From NCBI GenBank assembly GCA_951804985.1, contig OX638136.1:7753852-7817851 (forward strand): a stretch of DNA of 64,000 bases. Direction: 5' to 3'. The position numbers and the translations under genes were made by a program. Positions within the stretch are counted from its first letter, which is position 1. The number at the start of each line of letters is the position of its first letter. The notes under the pieces were generated by a model. It was not told where the DNA came from. It saw nothing but the letters and a program-made list of their open reading frames with translations, and did not search any database. The stretch comes from Dryomyza anilis (Eukaryota > Arthropoda > Insecta > Diptera > Dryomyzidae). This document shows positions 1-11,504 of the stretch, piece after piece.

Positions 1-180
1 AATATAGTCTTCATTACCAATAACAATTTAACATTTGAAACAAGTCATAATTAAATGAAGTGCGTTAAAAAATAACTTCGAAAAATTAACAATTTCAATT
101 GTGGATAACAACAATAAATTAACAATAGATTATTGTCAACGCCATTTTGACCAATATGATTGTTAATTTATTGTTAGAAT
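1..180. promoter_or_regulatory. AACAAT/ATTGTT motif cluster at the unit start
   Basis: The first 180 bases hold at least six AACAAT or ATTGTT hexamers, and the U1/U2 junction at 4481-4694 holds nine in 214 bp (4481, 4493, 4502, 4529, 4617, 4628, 4666, 4677 and 4689). A rough hand estimate for AT-rich sequence gives less than one expected. AACAAT is the preferred core of Sox/SRY HMG-box proteins. Whether any protein binds here is not known; the motif may only reflect an old short repeat. Confidence 0.35.
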
Positions 181-1485
181 TAAAAATTTATTTCTGAGAG
201 TGTAGTATATATAGAAAAAAGTTTCTAATTTTAGTTTGGGCAATACTCTTGATAACCATATATCGCTTTATTATTTTCTTATTTCTATAGATCCAAAAAT
301 TTTAAAAAAATCCTCCAAAAGTAGTCTATAAAATAAAAAAAAAGAAAAAATGTGTATATTAAAATTAGTTTTCGTGATACTATTAAATCAACAGTACATA
401 GATTTTATTGTAATTTTAATTTAACAATGCATCGAGTTATTCTAACCAATGTAAATGTAATGTAATGTAAATGTAATGTACAATTTGTACATTAACGATA
501 CAGCATGTTGAATCAAACAGATAATCCATGTTCAGTTAAAATTTTTTACTATTCATAATTAACATTATGAATAATAATAATAATTAAATTCATGTACCAT
601 GTTAACAACTAACAATATCAGCGTTACCAAAAATAATGTCCAACTTAAGATAGTAGTCGATTTTGACATAAATGTATGTGGAAGATTTGTCAAAAAGCCG
701 ACCTGTACATTATTTTTTGATTATTGGTAGCGCTGCATGAATCTGTTTGAAAAAAAAAAACAATATGATATCCGTTTAATTTCTATTTAAATTTATATAT
801 ATATATATTTTATTAAATTAGAAATTTTCATAAATATGTTACGTAATAACAAAAAACTGAGTATGCAGTCAGTCAAAATCAGCATACACGATTTATATTA
901 CATTGAAGATTGGGATATCCCCATACGAATATTTTTTCTCGTTGCTAGAGTAAAGTGTTATTGAATTAATAAATATATAATAATCGACACTAATTGGGGT
1001 GTTTCCTAACCAAATGTAATAAAATATATTTTATTAAATCGGTAATAAATAATACATTTCACGATCGTACAATTATATATTTGATCTGTTGAGTATCTTT
1101 TATACATATCTTTAATACATATGTATGAAAAAATTTAATTTTTCAACTATATAATCACCTATAACTACGGTATAACTTTGCCGATTATGTGTTTTATATT
1201 TTATGTGAAACGAGTACAACGTTTTCTTTTGACTATATTTAAATAGAAATCATACTCCCAATACTAAAGTTATAAATAATACAATCTCTGTAAACGTGCG
1301 TTTTATACGAATTTCTGAATGTAAATGATCTGTACCGCTACATTTTACCTAGGCCCGCGATTAATAGGACTATCAAACACTTTTAGAATATTTATGATCA
1401 TATTATTATGTTGAAATCTCAAGATAGAAAGATGAAAAGACGGTGCCAGATGACAAAATTTAGAAAATTGAGAAAACTAAAACAG

Positions 1486-2149
1486 AAACAAAACCAGTTG
1501 GGAAGGTTAGATCACATGGGAAATTTTAAAGTAGGTGTAATTATGATAGTTAGGATAAATACCCTGCACATATGTGTGGTTACCATTCAAAGTGATATAT
1601 AGGTCACCAGGATATACGAATCCTGAAAATAACTACAAACATTCAATCGTTGAAGAATTTCCATTCATTTGATACCCATATTTACAAATGGGTAGGTGTA
1701 CCGAATTTCGATTTTTTTTTTGTGAACCACAAGTCTTTTCGCCGGAAAACATTATCATGTATTTGAGCATGATGTCAATATATATTTGACCAAAAAAGTT
1801 TACCTAAGCACGTATACATAAAAATTGATCTTTATATGTACATTTTATATGAGGTATTTGATCATAAGTGGTCGGATCATAGGTCACAATGGACCGATCT
1901 CGCACATACAGCGTAGGTATATTAGTAATCTAAGTTATATGTTTCATTTATCTAGCTCTTCAATTTTAAAACTAGTAGGGATTTCAACAGACAGACAGAC
2001 AGACAGACGGACATCGCTAAATCGACTCAGGAGGTCATGCTGATCAAGAATATATATACTTTTCCATACCGGAGATGCTTCCTTCTGGGTGTTACAAACG
2101 GCGTACCAAACTGAATATACCCTTTCACTCTTAGTGTAGGGTATAAAAA
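1486..2149 (+). mobile_element. mini-me-like (DINE-1/Helitron-related) element, U1
   Basis: The element holds the two hallmarks of dipteran mini-me elements. One is a (GTCY)n tract, seen here on the opposite strand as repeated GACA/GACG at 1990-2011. The other is a short (TA)n tract near 2049 followed by a conserved core (gatgcttccttctgggtgtt, about 2075-2094). It ends in an imperfect hairpin, tataccct...agggtata (about 2117-2144). Units U3 and U8 lack the stretch cleanly, which fixes the approximate boundaries. It is non-autonomous and codes for nothing recognisable. Assignment to the mini-me/DINE-1 group is from remembered family features. Confidence 0.65.
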
Positions 2150-2160
2150 CTCAGCCATCT

Positions 2161-2173
2161 TCGTTGGGCGCCA
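2161..2173 (-). other. Primer-binding-site-like motif beside a TG...CA-type end
   Basis: On the minus strand the sequence reads cgttaca followed at once by TGGCGCCCAACGA. This is the arrangement of an LTR end (CA) followed by a tRNA-Lys-type primer binding site (TGGCGCCC...). The same motif is at 6197-6209, 24520-24532 and 57955-57967, and with one change at 45653-45665. It suggests that the unit derives from a non-autonomous LTR element, but I could not find the other LTR boundary, so this stays tentative. Confidence 0.35.
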
Positions 2174-2799
2174 TGTAACGTTTTGCTAGGACATGAAAAG
2201 GTGTTGTTGTGGAGACGCTCGGTGTGTTGGTGCACCGGCTAGGCTCAGGTGGGATGGGTACTTGTCTCCTACGTCTTATTTTTAGACAACGTCACAAAAT
2301 TTATAAAAACACCTATAAATAGTTAAACAAACAAAAGAATAAGATTATATGATGAGAATATAACAGAACAGAAAAGATCAGAATAGAACAGTTATTAAAA
2401 AAAAGAAAAAAAAGAAGGATACCAGCAAGAAGCGCCTCTCTGGTATGGCCATTATCGAATCCCTCCCGACCATGGTTATTTATTAGGCCCTAATTTTAAA
2501 TAACCCCTATACAACTTACTTCACCATTGCTTACATTTTAGTTTGTCTCAGAATACTCTCCCACCCAACTATTAAATAATTAAACCATTATGTTTATCAT
2601 CACCATATCACGTTGTTTATTTTATGAATTATTTAAATGAAATGAATAAAGTTAAGAAGAGCAATTACGTTACTTCAAAAAGTAAAAAAAAAATAAATTC
2701 AATCAATAAATGAAAATGGAAAATCTCAAATGTGATAATAAAAAATAACAACTAAACCAAATTATTGAAAATTCAATATCTAGATTAAAAAAAAACATG

Positions 2800-2806
2800 A
2801 CTCACC
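2800..2806 (-). promoter_or_regulatory. Splice-donor-like site G|GTGAGT, minus strand
   Basis: On the minus strand acaaaagg is followed by gtgagt, a near-ideal 5' splice site, about 810 bp downstream of the minus-strand TATA box at 3618-3625. It is retained in U2 (near 17288) and U5 (near 40137), lost in U4 (ttaactc) and removed by the LINE in U3. It may mark the end of a first exon of a unit transcript. No transcript evidence is available. Confidence 0.3.
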
Positions 2807-3617
2807 CTTTTGTGTCAGTTCCGAAGAATTGTGCACAGTTCTCTCGGCTATATGGTGGGTTAGAAAAAAATAATTAAATTTTGGAAAATTACCCCCTTCT
2901 GAATTGATTTACTGAATGAATTGATAGAATTTGTACAGATTTTTAAAGAAAAATATAATTAAAAAATTAATTAAAAACGAAGAAATATGTAACACTTGAA
3001 CAAATTTCAAAGTAAAAACAAAAAAAAATAAAGTGAACACTCATCAAATGAGCAATCCAGCAACTTCACAAATCTCTTTATAGCTTTTAAAAAAGCTGGT
3101 TAAGAATGAAAATAATTTTTAAAAAAATCTGTTGGTAAAAAAAATGTTTTGAAAACAATGTTCAAATTCAACATTGGTTTTTTAATACAAAACAAACAAA
3201 AAAACAGGATACGTAGAATACTTCGAAATAGTGTGTAGACTTGTGAAAATATTGATGTTTCCCTTCTTCAGCAACCACTGATGTATATCGTATGCAGTTA
3301 ATTGCAATAACGAATTTTTGAGACGAATAAAAATGTGTTCCCAGCTGGAAATAAAATGTATTTTCAGTACTGGGTAACCATTTAATGGTCAAGCTTTCAC
3401 ACAACTCAACACTTCATCACTAACTCACCAATTAAAATTGCTGGGAAATATATACAACGTGTGTACAACGCTCTTAAATATTCCACCAATTTAAATAAAC
3501 TTTAAGGAAACACAATAAAAAAAATATGTTTGAGGAAACACAAAATAATAACTTTTTTCACAATGTTAACTATCACACTTCAAAATTTCGCTGTATCGAA
3601 TCGAACTCAATTCGCCC

Positions 3618-3625
3618 TTTTTATA
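3618..3625 (-). promoter_or_regulatory. Minus-strand TATA box of the tandem unit
   Basis: On the minus strand the sequence reads ctgTATAAAAAgggcgaattgag, a strong TATA box followed by a GC-richer stretch and possible start region in gttcgattcg. It recurs at the same unit position in U2 (18108-18115), U3 (30693-30700), U4 (33097-33104), U5 (40966-40973), U6 (42520-42527) and U7 (47083-47090). U8 lost it through a deletion. Conservation of the core through units that are otherwise full of indels is notable, although the flank is also conserved. Confidence 0.45.
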
Positions 3626-3887
3626 CAGTTTCTTCAAAATTGATGCTTATGTGATTTTCATTTAAGAAATGTTCAGTAGAATTGTTTTCAATTCTAAACA
3701 GCAAAATAAAACAGCGCCTACCAAAAAAAAAATCATATTATTTTAACAAGTGGATTCATATATTACTTGTTATAAAAAAAATAGCTTACAAATGATTTTA
3801 ATAAAATGACATAATGTATAGCCTGCTATAAAAATACCTAAATATATAAATTTCTCTACAGTGGTTTATTTACCTATATACATTGTC

Positions 3888-4135
3888 TTTCAGATCCAGC
3901 TATGAGCAATTTGAGAAGACGAAGAACGAAAACCACAAAGCGTCGCGAATAGGAGGCGCATTGTGCGTTTCAAGGAGTAGCAATTGCAACAAGTCCTGCA
4001 AATGCGCACGCTTTGCAGTGCTGAAGCAGAACAAAAGACAATTTTTAACGAGGTTTAGCTCAGATACGGACGGTTTCACGGTAGTGTAATAATAACCATA
4101 ATATAGACCAGATGGAATTTGAGAAGACAAACTCA
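3888..4135. repeat. GC-richer conserved block of the unit
   Basis: A block of about 240 bp is clearly richer in GC than its surroundings and strongly conserved between units (also about 18380-18628, 30977-31205, 41253-41500, 42808-43055, 47349-47596 and 58329-58575). On the plus strand it follows a pyrimidine-rich tract ending in tttcag, an acceptor-like context, and starts a 16-codon frame rich in arginine and lysine (ATG at 3902, stop at 3950-3952). On the minus strand it holds a 78-codon frame (3900-4136), interrupted by a stop in U3 and U8. I recognise no family. It may be a fragment of an old gene or element captured in the unit. Confidence 0.5.
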
Positions 4136-5583
4136 TTGTTTATCATATAATATATAAAATATATATGTAATATGTAAAATAATTAATAACAATTAAAATA
4201 ATATATGTATAATTTTAATTGTTTTTAATTATTTTACAACATAACATTAGAACTGTTTTGTACAAAATTATTCAATTAGTTAATGCGACATAATTTATAT
4301 TATTATTGTTTGTCATATTTTTAAAGATGCTGTTATAAAATTATATAAATTAATGAAAAATGTGAAGGAAAAGTCTATTAAATTACTGTATAACATTTTC
4401 TAAGCATTATTTAGGCAGTTGGCCTAAATAAAAATTACAATGGAAATATGTTTACGAAGTAGGCCGAGTTAAGAATCATCATTGTTATTTTTAACAATTC
4501 GATTGTTAATATAGTCTTCATTACCAATAACAATTTAACATTTGAAACAAGTCATAATTAAATGAAGTGCGTTAAAAAATAACTTCGAAAAATTATCAAT
4601 TTCAATTGTGGATAACAACAATAAATTAACAATAGATTATTGCCAACGCCATTTTGACCAATATGATTGTTAATTTATTGTTAGAATTAACAATTTATTT
4701 CTGAGAGTGTAGTATATATAGAAAAAAGTTTCTAATTTTAGTTTGGGCAATACTCTTGATAACCATATATCGCTTTATTATTTTCTTATGTCTATAGATC
4801 CAAAAATTTTAAAAAAATCCTCCAAAAGTAGTCTATAAAATAAAAAAAAAGAAAAAATGTGTATATTAAAATTAGTTTCGTGATACTATTAAATCAACAG
4901 TACATACATTTTATTAAATATGTTTCATAAATATGTTACGTAATAACAAAAAACTGAGTATGCAGTCAGTCAAAATCAGCATACACGATTTATATTACAT
5001 TGAAGATTGGGATATCCCCATACGAATATTTTTTCTCGTTGCTAGAGTAAAGTGTTATTGAATTAATAAATATATAATAATCGACACTAATTGGGGTGTT
5101 TCCTAACCAAATGTAATAAAATATATTTTATTAAATCGGTAATAAATAATACATTTCACGATCGTACAATTATATATTTGATCTGTTGAGTATCTTTTAT
5201 ACATATCTTTAATACATATGTATGAAAAAATTTAATTTTTCAACTATATAATCACCTCTAACTACGGTATAACTTTGCCGATTATGTGTTTTATATTTTA
5301 TGTGAAACGAGTACAACGTTTTCTTTTGACTATATTTAAATAGAAATCATACTCCCAATACTAAAGTTATAAATAATTCAATCTCTGTAAACGTGCGTTT
5401 TATACGAATTTCTGAATGTAAATTATCTGTACCGCTACATTTTACCTAGGCCCGCGATTAATAGGACTATCAAACACTTTTAGAATATTTATGATCATAT
5501 TATTATGTTGAAATCTCAAGATAGAAAGATGAAAAGACGGTGCCAGATGACAAAATTTAGAAAATTGAGAAAACTAAAACAGA

Positions 5584-6185
5584 AACAAAACCAGTTGGGA
5601 AGGTTAGATCACATGGGAAATTTTAAAGTAGGTGTAATTATGATAGTTAGGATAAATACCCTGCACATATGTGTGGTTACCATTCAAAGTGATATATAGG
5701 TCACCAGGATATACGAATCCTGAAAATAACTACAAACATTCAATCGTTGAAGAATTTCCATTCATTTGATACCCATATTTACAAATGGGTAGGTGTACCG
5801 AATTTCGATTTTTTTTTTTGTGAACCACAAGTGTTTTCGCCGGAAAACATTATCATGTATTTGAGCATGATGTCAATATATATTTGACCAAAAAAGTTTA
5901 CCTAAGCACGTATACATAAAAATTGATCTTTATATGTACATTTTATATGAGGTATTTGATCATAAGTGGTCGGATCATAGGTCACAATGGACCGATCTCG
6001 CACATACAGCGTAGGTATATTAGTAATCTAAGTTATATGTTTCATTTATCTAGCTCTTCAATTTTAAAACTAGTAGGGATTTCAACAGACAGACAGACAG
6101 ACGGACATCGCTAAATCCTTCTGGGTGTTACAAACGGCGTACCAAACTGAATATACCCTTTCACTCTTAGTGTAGGGTATAAAAA
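5584..6185 (+). mobile_element. mini-me-like element, U2, core deleted
   Basis: This is the same insertion as in U1, carried by the unit. A deletion of about 60 bp joins the end of the GACA tract (gacatcgctaaatc, near 6117) directly to cttctgggtgtt, removing the TA tract and the first part of the conserved core. The terminal hairpin is intact (about 6152-6180). Confidence 0.6.
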
Positions 6186-6478
6186 CTCAGCCATTTTCGT
6201 TGGGCGCCATGTAACGTTTTGCTAGGACATGAAAAGGTGTTGTTGTGGAGACGCTCGGTGTGTTGGTGCAACCCCCACGTGGTGGTTACCTTGACGTGGT
6301 GTGGGGGCTTAAGTTACAATGACTCAATAAGGCTAAGCTGACGGAAACTTTTTTTTTTTTTTTTTTTAAGTTTCTGGTAGGGTCACCCTTGTCAGACAGG
6401 CTTGTGATGAGTAATGAACTAAATAGTCTTTTTTATTGGTGGGGTGGCAGACTCTAAAGAAACCCCTATACCACCGCG

Positions 6479-7861
6479 ATGGGTCAACATAAAGATTTAA
6501 CTACTCCAGGTGGTACCCACAAAAGTGGCAATCCACCCGCTTCGGCGGCTGAGGCAAGGATTCTGGAGGCCTCAATCCACGCAACCAACCCTGGTACGAT
6601 GAACCTCTCTGCTCCTGTAGCAGGGGGTTCATCGTGCCCCTCCATCTCCCAAATTTATGAGACAGCTAGGAATCTAGAGGAGGATAACGACAACGCAGCG
6701 GTTCCCATACAAGTAGAGGAAAGTGTCGGTTCGGCTATGCCTACGACTAATCCTCCACTGTATGGCTGCTCGACAGTGTTGTTTCCTCTCAGGGCTCCTT
6801 TCTGTCACGTATTTGGAAACATGGGTCGATCAAAGGAAAGTGGTGTCTTACCAGCATCTAATCCTTGAGAGACCGACACCCAACTGGAAGCTAAACTTCC
6901 ATTGGAGACCGGACCCGGATCTCTGAATACGGAGGTCAGGTTTTCCGATGCCCAGGTGAGTAGGAGAAGGAAGAATAAAGCGAAAGATCGCAAAGAGGCT
7001 GAAAAGGCTAAAGGCGACGCTAGAGCTTTGTCTTCCCCAGCTACCACAGCAAAACGCGATAGATCGGTGGAGGTTACTCCGACTGAAGCCGGACCATCCG
7101 CTGCTGCTGTTGTGGCTGCCAATGCACCTGAGAAGCGCAATGGCAAGAAGTTTAAAACCTTCACTGCTACTGCGAAACCCCGTAACTCCCAGAACTCGAC
7201 AGTTTCCAGTGATATTGCTTCAACAAGCAAGAGCACTGGTGCTTCATATTCCGGATCGGCTGCGGATGAACTGCCCTCAACATCCACTGGCAGAGGTAGG
7301 CTAGCAGTATCATATCGTGATGCTGCTCGCAAAGCTCTTCCGGTTGCGATTATTGGCAAATTGGGGAAGGAGCAAAAGATGAATGATGCAGAAGTAAAAC
7401 ACTGCACCGATCATTTTTGGCGGCTAGTCAGCACCGGCGGTGTCAGTGCAAACGCAAAAGGCTATAAGAAGAGTGATGGCATCATGAAGGTGCTATGCTC
7501 ATCTCAAGCCAATTTCGATTGGATTGCCACAGCCGTTGCTAAAATCCCCTCCTTGGGCAAATCGCGCTTCGCTGTTTTCAGCGGAGACGAACCCAAACGC
7601 AGGCGAGCAATATGCTGGATACCTGGTCCTATCAGGAAAACAGCGGAAGTGTTTGCCTGCCTACGTGCTCAGAACCAGGGCATCGAAACGAACGGATGGA
7701 AAATCTATAGCCATAAACCAGAGCGAGGTCCGGAGGACAAGGAGGGCTCAACCCTGGTTGTTGGCTTAGACCAGAAGTCGTTAGATGTCATGCTATCTAA
7801 GTACGACAACCATCTAAACTTATTCTTTGGACGGATCAAATTCCAAATCAATTCCAAATGA
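6479..7861 (+). pseudogene. LINE copy 1 ORF1, interrupted by a stop
   Basis: ORF1 of LINEs encodes an RNA-binding partner of the element's ribonucleoprotein. The frame starts at ATG 6479 after accgcg and stops at TGA 6866-6868. The same frame reopens directly and runs to 7861, so one nonsense change, or a pair of compensating shifts within 6750-6868, breaks it. The downstream part has a basic stretch (RRRKNKAKDRK) and a Ser/Thr/Ala-rich linker. Its C-terminal region (RRRAICWIPGPIRK... to FFGRIKFQI) resembles the DUF4780 domain found in insect LINE ORF1 proteins. The stop is followed after 37 bases by ORF2. Intact length would be about 460 residues. Confidence 0.75.
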
Positions 7862-7898
7862 ATAGGCATATGATGAGAAACGAGTTAATTATCCTGTC

Positions 7899-10800
7899 AT
7901 GATATTTACTCAGATAAATCTGCAACATTCTAAAGCTGCTACCGCTTTACTAGGTAAGCGGCCCCCATGTTGCATACATTACCTCACATCACAGCTATTC
8001 AAGAACCATGGGTGTATAACAAACGCATCTGTGGTCTTAGTGAACTACGTGGTGAAACCATACTATACGATGAGCAAGCCGCAAGGCCTAGAAGCTGTCT
8101 TATAGTATCGAAACACTTTGCTGTCACCAAGTTAACCCAATTCTGTGACAAGACCTGGTGGCAGCCAAAGTGAGCTATGAAAGCGATAGTGGATGGAAAC
8201 ATCTGATTGTCGCCTCAGGCTACTTCCCCTATGACTCACTACTGCCTCCTCCGCCAAAGGCAATTGTTGAGCTCATATCGTACTGTGATTTTAAGGAGAC
8301 CGGCCTTATTCTTTGCTGTGACGCTAATGCTCAACACACTGTGTGGGGCAGCAGTAAATGCAACGCGCGAGGTACCAGACTCCTTGACTTCATCATGACC
8401 TCCAATCTGAACATTCACATCACTGGTAATAAACCCACTTTTGTGACTGCTAGAAGACAGGAAGTGATTGACCTTACTTTGTCTAACTGTAGACTGAGAG
8501 AGTCAATCTTTAACTGGAAAGTTCTTAAAGAAGATTCTTTATCGGACCACATGTATATCGTGTTTCATACTGACCGAGAGGTGTTGCCCTCTATGACGGT
8601 AAGAAACCCTAGAAAAACGAACTGGGCACGGTTCAGACATGAACTTGAGAATTCCCTCAATATTCCTGTCAGAATTCGTACCAAAGAAAGTATTGAGACG
8701 TCCGTTCAAGTTATGAACGATGTCATAAATTCTAGTTTTGTACGAACATGTCCGGTACAAAAAACGTTATATAGACCTCCCGTTCCTTGGTGGAACGCTT
8801 GTCTTGAAACCTTGCGCAAGGATTCCAGAAAGCTTCTAAATAGGGCCTTAAGGAGCAACTTAGACTCTGACTGGTTTCTTTATCGAGCTAAGCAGAAAGA
8901 GTATAAGAAACGAATTCGTAAATCGAAAAGTGTTTCCTATAAAGACTTCTGCAGTAGCATCGAATCCTGCAGTGAGACTAGCAGATTGGTCAAGTTTCTT
9001 AAAAGAGACCGAACTGCTCGACTGGACTCACTGCGGAGACCTGATGGCTCGTATACTGAGTCTAATACAGAGGCACTCAGTGTCCTAGTTGAGACTCACT
9101 TTCCGGGAAATCAAATCCACATAGGGCCACTTTGTAATCCCAGCACTGGGGACTGCAATAACAACTCTAATGTGACAAAACATGACTGGCAGGTTGCCAG
9201 ATTGGTTGTGTACGATGAAGCCATCCAATACGCAGTGGCCTCTTTTGATGGCTTCAAGTCACCTGGACCGGATGGCATCTACCCAGTCATGCTACAGGAA
9301 GGTATAACCCAATTGCTACCATGCCTAAAGAAGATCTTTAGAGCAAGTCTCGCATGGGCATACATTCCGACATCCTGGCGTTTAGTTAAAGTAGCCTTCA
9401 TTCCTAAAGTTGGAAGAGAAGACTATTCCATAGCCAAGAGCTTCAGACCCATTAGTATGATGTCCTTCATACTAAAGTGTCTAGAAAGACTAGTTCATCA
9501 AGACAACATGCCTACCAACGTGGAAAATCCTGTGAAACAGCATTGCAACATTTGGTTGGCCGGATCGAGCATGCTTTTCAGAGGAAGATGTACGTGATGG
9601 GCATATTTGTTGACATCGAGGGTGCTTTTGATAATGCGACTTTTGATGGAATGTGTGACGCAGCTAGAAGGCATGGAATAGATGAAACATTGGTCAAATG
9701 GCTAAGGTCAATGCTATTGTTTAGGACCATCACTTCTGAGGCGGAGTGCGGTCAGTATATTATGGCAGGTTTGAATAGAGGTTGTCCTCAAGGAGGCGTT
9801 CTCTCTCCCCTGCTCTGGTGTATGCTGGTTGACTCTCTAGTCAACGATCTCGATGGACCAGGTGTCTATTCCCAGGCCTATGCAGATGATGTTGCCATTC
9901 TTGCCACAGGCTTTTCCCTCAATGAGGTCTGTGTTAAAACACAAAACTCGTTGAACCGAATTGACAGCTGGTGTACTGCAAACGGACTTTCCGTCAACCC
10001 TCACAAAACAGGGAATGTTCTCTTCACTAGGAAAAGAATAATGACAGGATTATCTCTACCAGTACTTAAGGGTGTCACTATTCCTCTGTCTAACGAAGTA
10101 AAATATCTGGGCTTAACTCTAGATAGTAAACTACTTTGGACAAAACATGTTGAAAATAAAATTTCGCGAGCATTGAATGCCTTCTGGCAATGCAGAGGAA
10201 TTTTTGGGAAGACATGGGGACTATCACCGAGCAAAACCTTATGGATTTACACGGCAATGATAAGACCGATGATATCATATGCATCGGTAGTCTGGTGGAA
10301 CAAGCTGTCGCGAAAATGCGTGACAACTAGTCTTGCCAAGATTCAGAGAACTGTGTGTCTGGGTGTTACGGGTGCCTTTCCCACTACACCTGGTCCAGCA
10401 CTGAATGCAATCTTAAACCTACCACCACTTGACATCTTCATCAGAGGCGAAGCCATGAAAGGCTGCTGGAGACTAAAACGAGGTGGTTTCTGGTTTAATG
10501 TTCCTTGGAATATCTCTGATATTGCACTTGACACTCCATTAGACACCTGTCTACTGGAGATGCCCTCTGATGCAATGATAACAGAAATATTACCAAGACG
10601 AAATTTTGAGGTCTGCCAACCTGACATTCAAGACTGGCTAACGCCTGACTGTGAGCCAGGTAGAGGGTCACACCGCATTTTCACAGACGGCTCCAGAACC
10701 GATCAGGGATCTGGTGCTGGAGTGTTTGTGGAACCGGATGACCGCAGACTTCACTTCGCCTTACGCGACAATGCCTCGGTATTTCAAGCCGAAGTCTATG

Positions 10801-11504
10801 CTATACTTATGGCTATGGACTACATTGCGGATAATAGATGGCAGAACAGGGCTATATCAGTTTGCAGCGATAGTCAGGCTGCTCTTATGGCTTTGAACAA
10901 CCAGGTCATCACATCCAAAATTGTACGTCAATGCAGATCACGTCTCAATTGTGTTGGTAAATACAATACACTGAAACTGATTTGGGTGCCGGGCCATAAA
11001 GGAGTTTCGGGCAATGAAACATCTGACGAACTAGCTCGTGCTGGATCTGAGGATAATCCATTTGGACCAGAACCTGTGCTTGGACTACCTGCATCTACGG
11101 GGAAATTCGTCATCAGCTCTTGGGTCGCCTCCGCACACAAGAGCAGATGGCTAAATGAGACGAAATGCAGATTCTCCAAGCTCATGACACCGACGATAAC
11201 CAAAAGATCGGCCTCGTTTCTACTTTCCTTAAGTCGAAAGGAGTGCAGAAAACTGACGGGACTTCTAACGGGACACAACGCATGTGAAAAACACATGAAC
11301 GCAATCGGCCTGGCCGAAAGCGCCTTATGTTCTGCCTGCTACGAAGAAACTGGCACCACAGAGCACTATCTCTGTGACTGTCCAGCATTTTCTAGAATAA
11401 GAAGGCAGATCTTTGGCACAGACTTGATGAGAGAGGATCAGCTTCACTCTCTATCACACAATAGCCTTCTTAGATTCAATAATGAATCTAAGAAGTATCA
11501 TTAA
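7899..11504 (+). pseudogene. LINE copy 1 ORF2 (endonuclease, RT, RNase H), frameshifted
   Basis: ORF2 encodes the endonuclease that nicks the target and the reverse transcriptase that copies the RNA there. Compared with copies 2 and 3, one base is missing near 7962 (cggcccccat versus cggctccccat) and one near 8148 (tgtgacaag versus tgtgggcaag). The frame then runs 8158-9597. A shift shared by all copies near 9500 leads into 9477-11504. This second part has RT motifs FVDIEGAFD, GCPQGGVLSP and YADD, RNase H motifs TDGS, AEVYAI, SDSQAA and the GHKG...DELA end, and a CSACY...EHYLCDC finger. It cannot yield an intact protein. Confidence 0.9.

Larger units (their letters stand above)
1..4508. repeat. 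Tandem unit U1 (reference, 4508 bp)
   Basis: This is the complete reference unit of the array: its first bases recur at 4509, giving a period of 4508 bp without transposon insertions other than mini-me. Contents in order are an AACAAT-rich start (1-180), a short AATGT-type repeat (about 452-482), a (TA)n tract near 797-810, an AT-rich middle, a mini-me-like element (about 1486-2149), a primer-binding-site-like motif (2161-2173), a minus-strand donor-like site (2800-2806), a minus-strand TATA box (3618-3625) and a GC-richer conserved block (3888-4135). I see no convincing protein-coding gene in it. Open frames of 60-80 codons occur but fail tests of conservation between units. Confidence 0.9.

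Noticed and set aside
1408..1602. 64-codon frame in U1 and U2
   Set aside because: It crosses the mini-me boundary, is broken in U3, U7 and U8, and is lysine-rich by AT composition.
3168..3404. Second 78-codon minus-strand frame, open in four units
   Set aside because: It lacks an ATG (TTG start), is shifted in U3 and U4, is low in complexity and matches no family I know.
3900..4136. 78-codon minus-strand frame, open in five units
   Set aside because: Differences between units are mostly amino-acid changing (for example LLFCF, LLFCY, LLFGY), and U3 and U8 have a stop. This does not look like selection on a protein.
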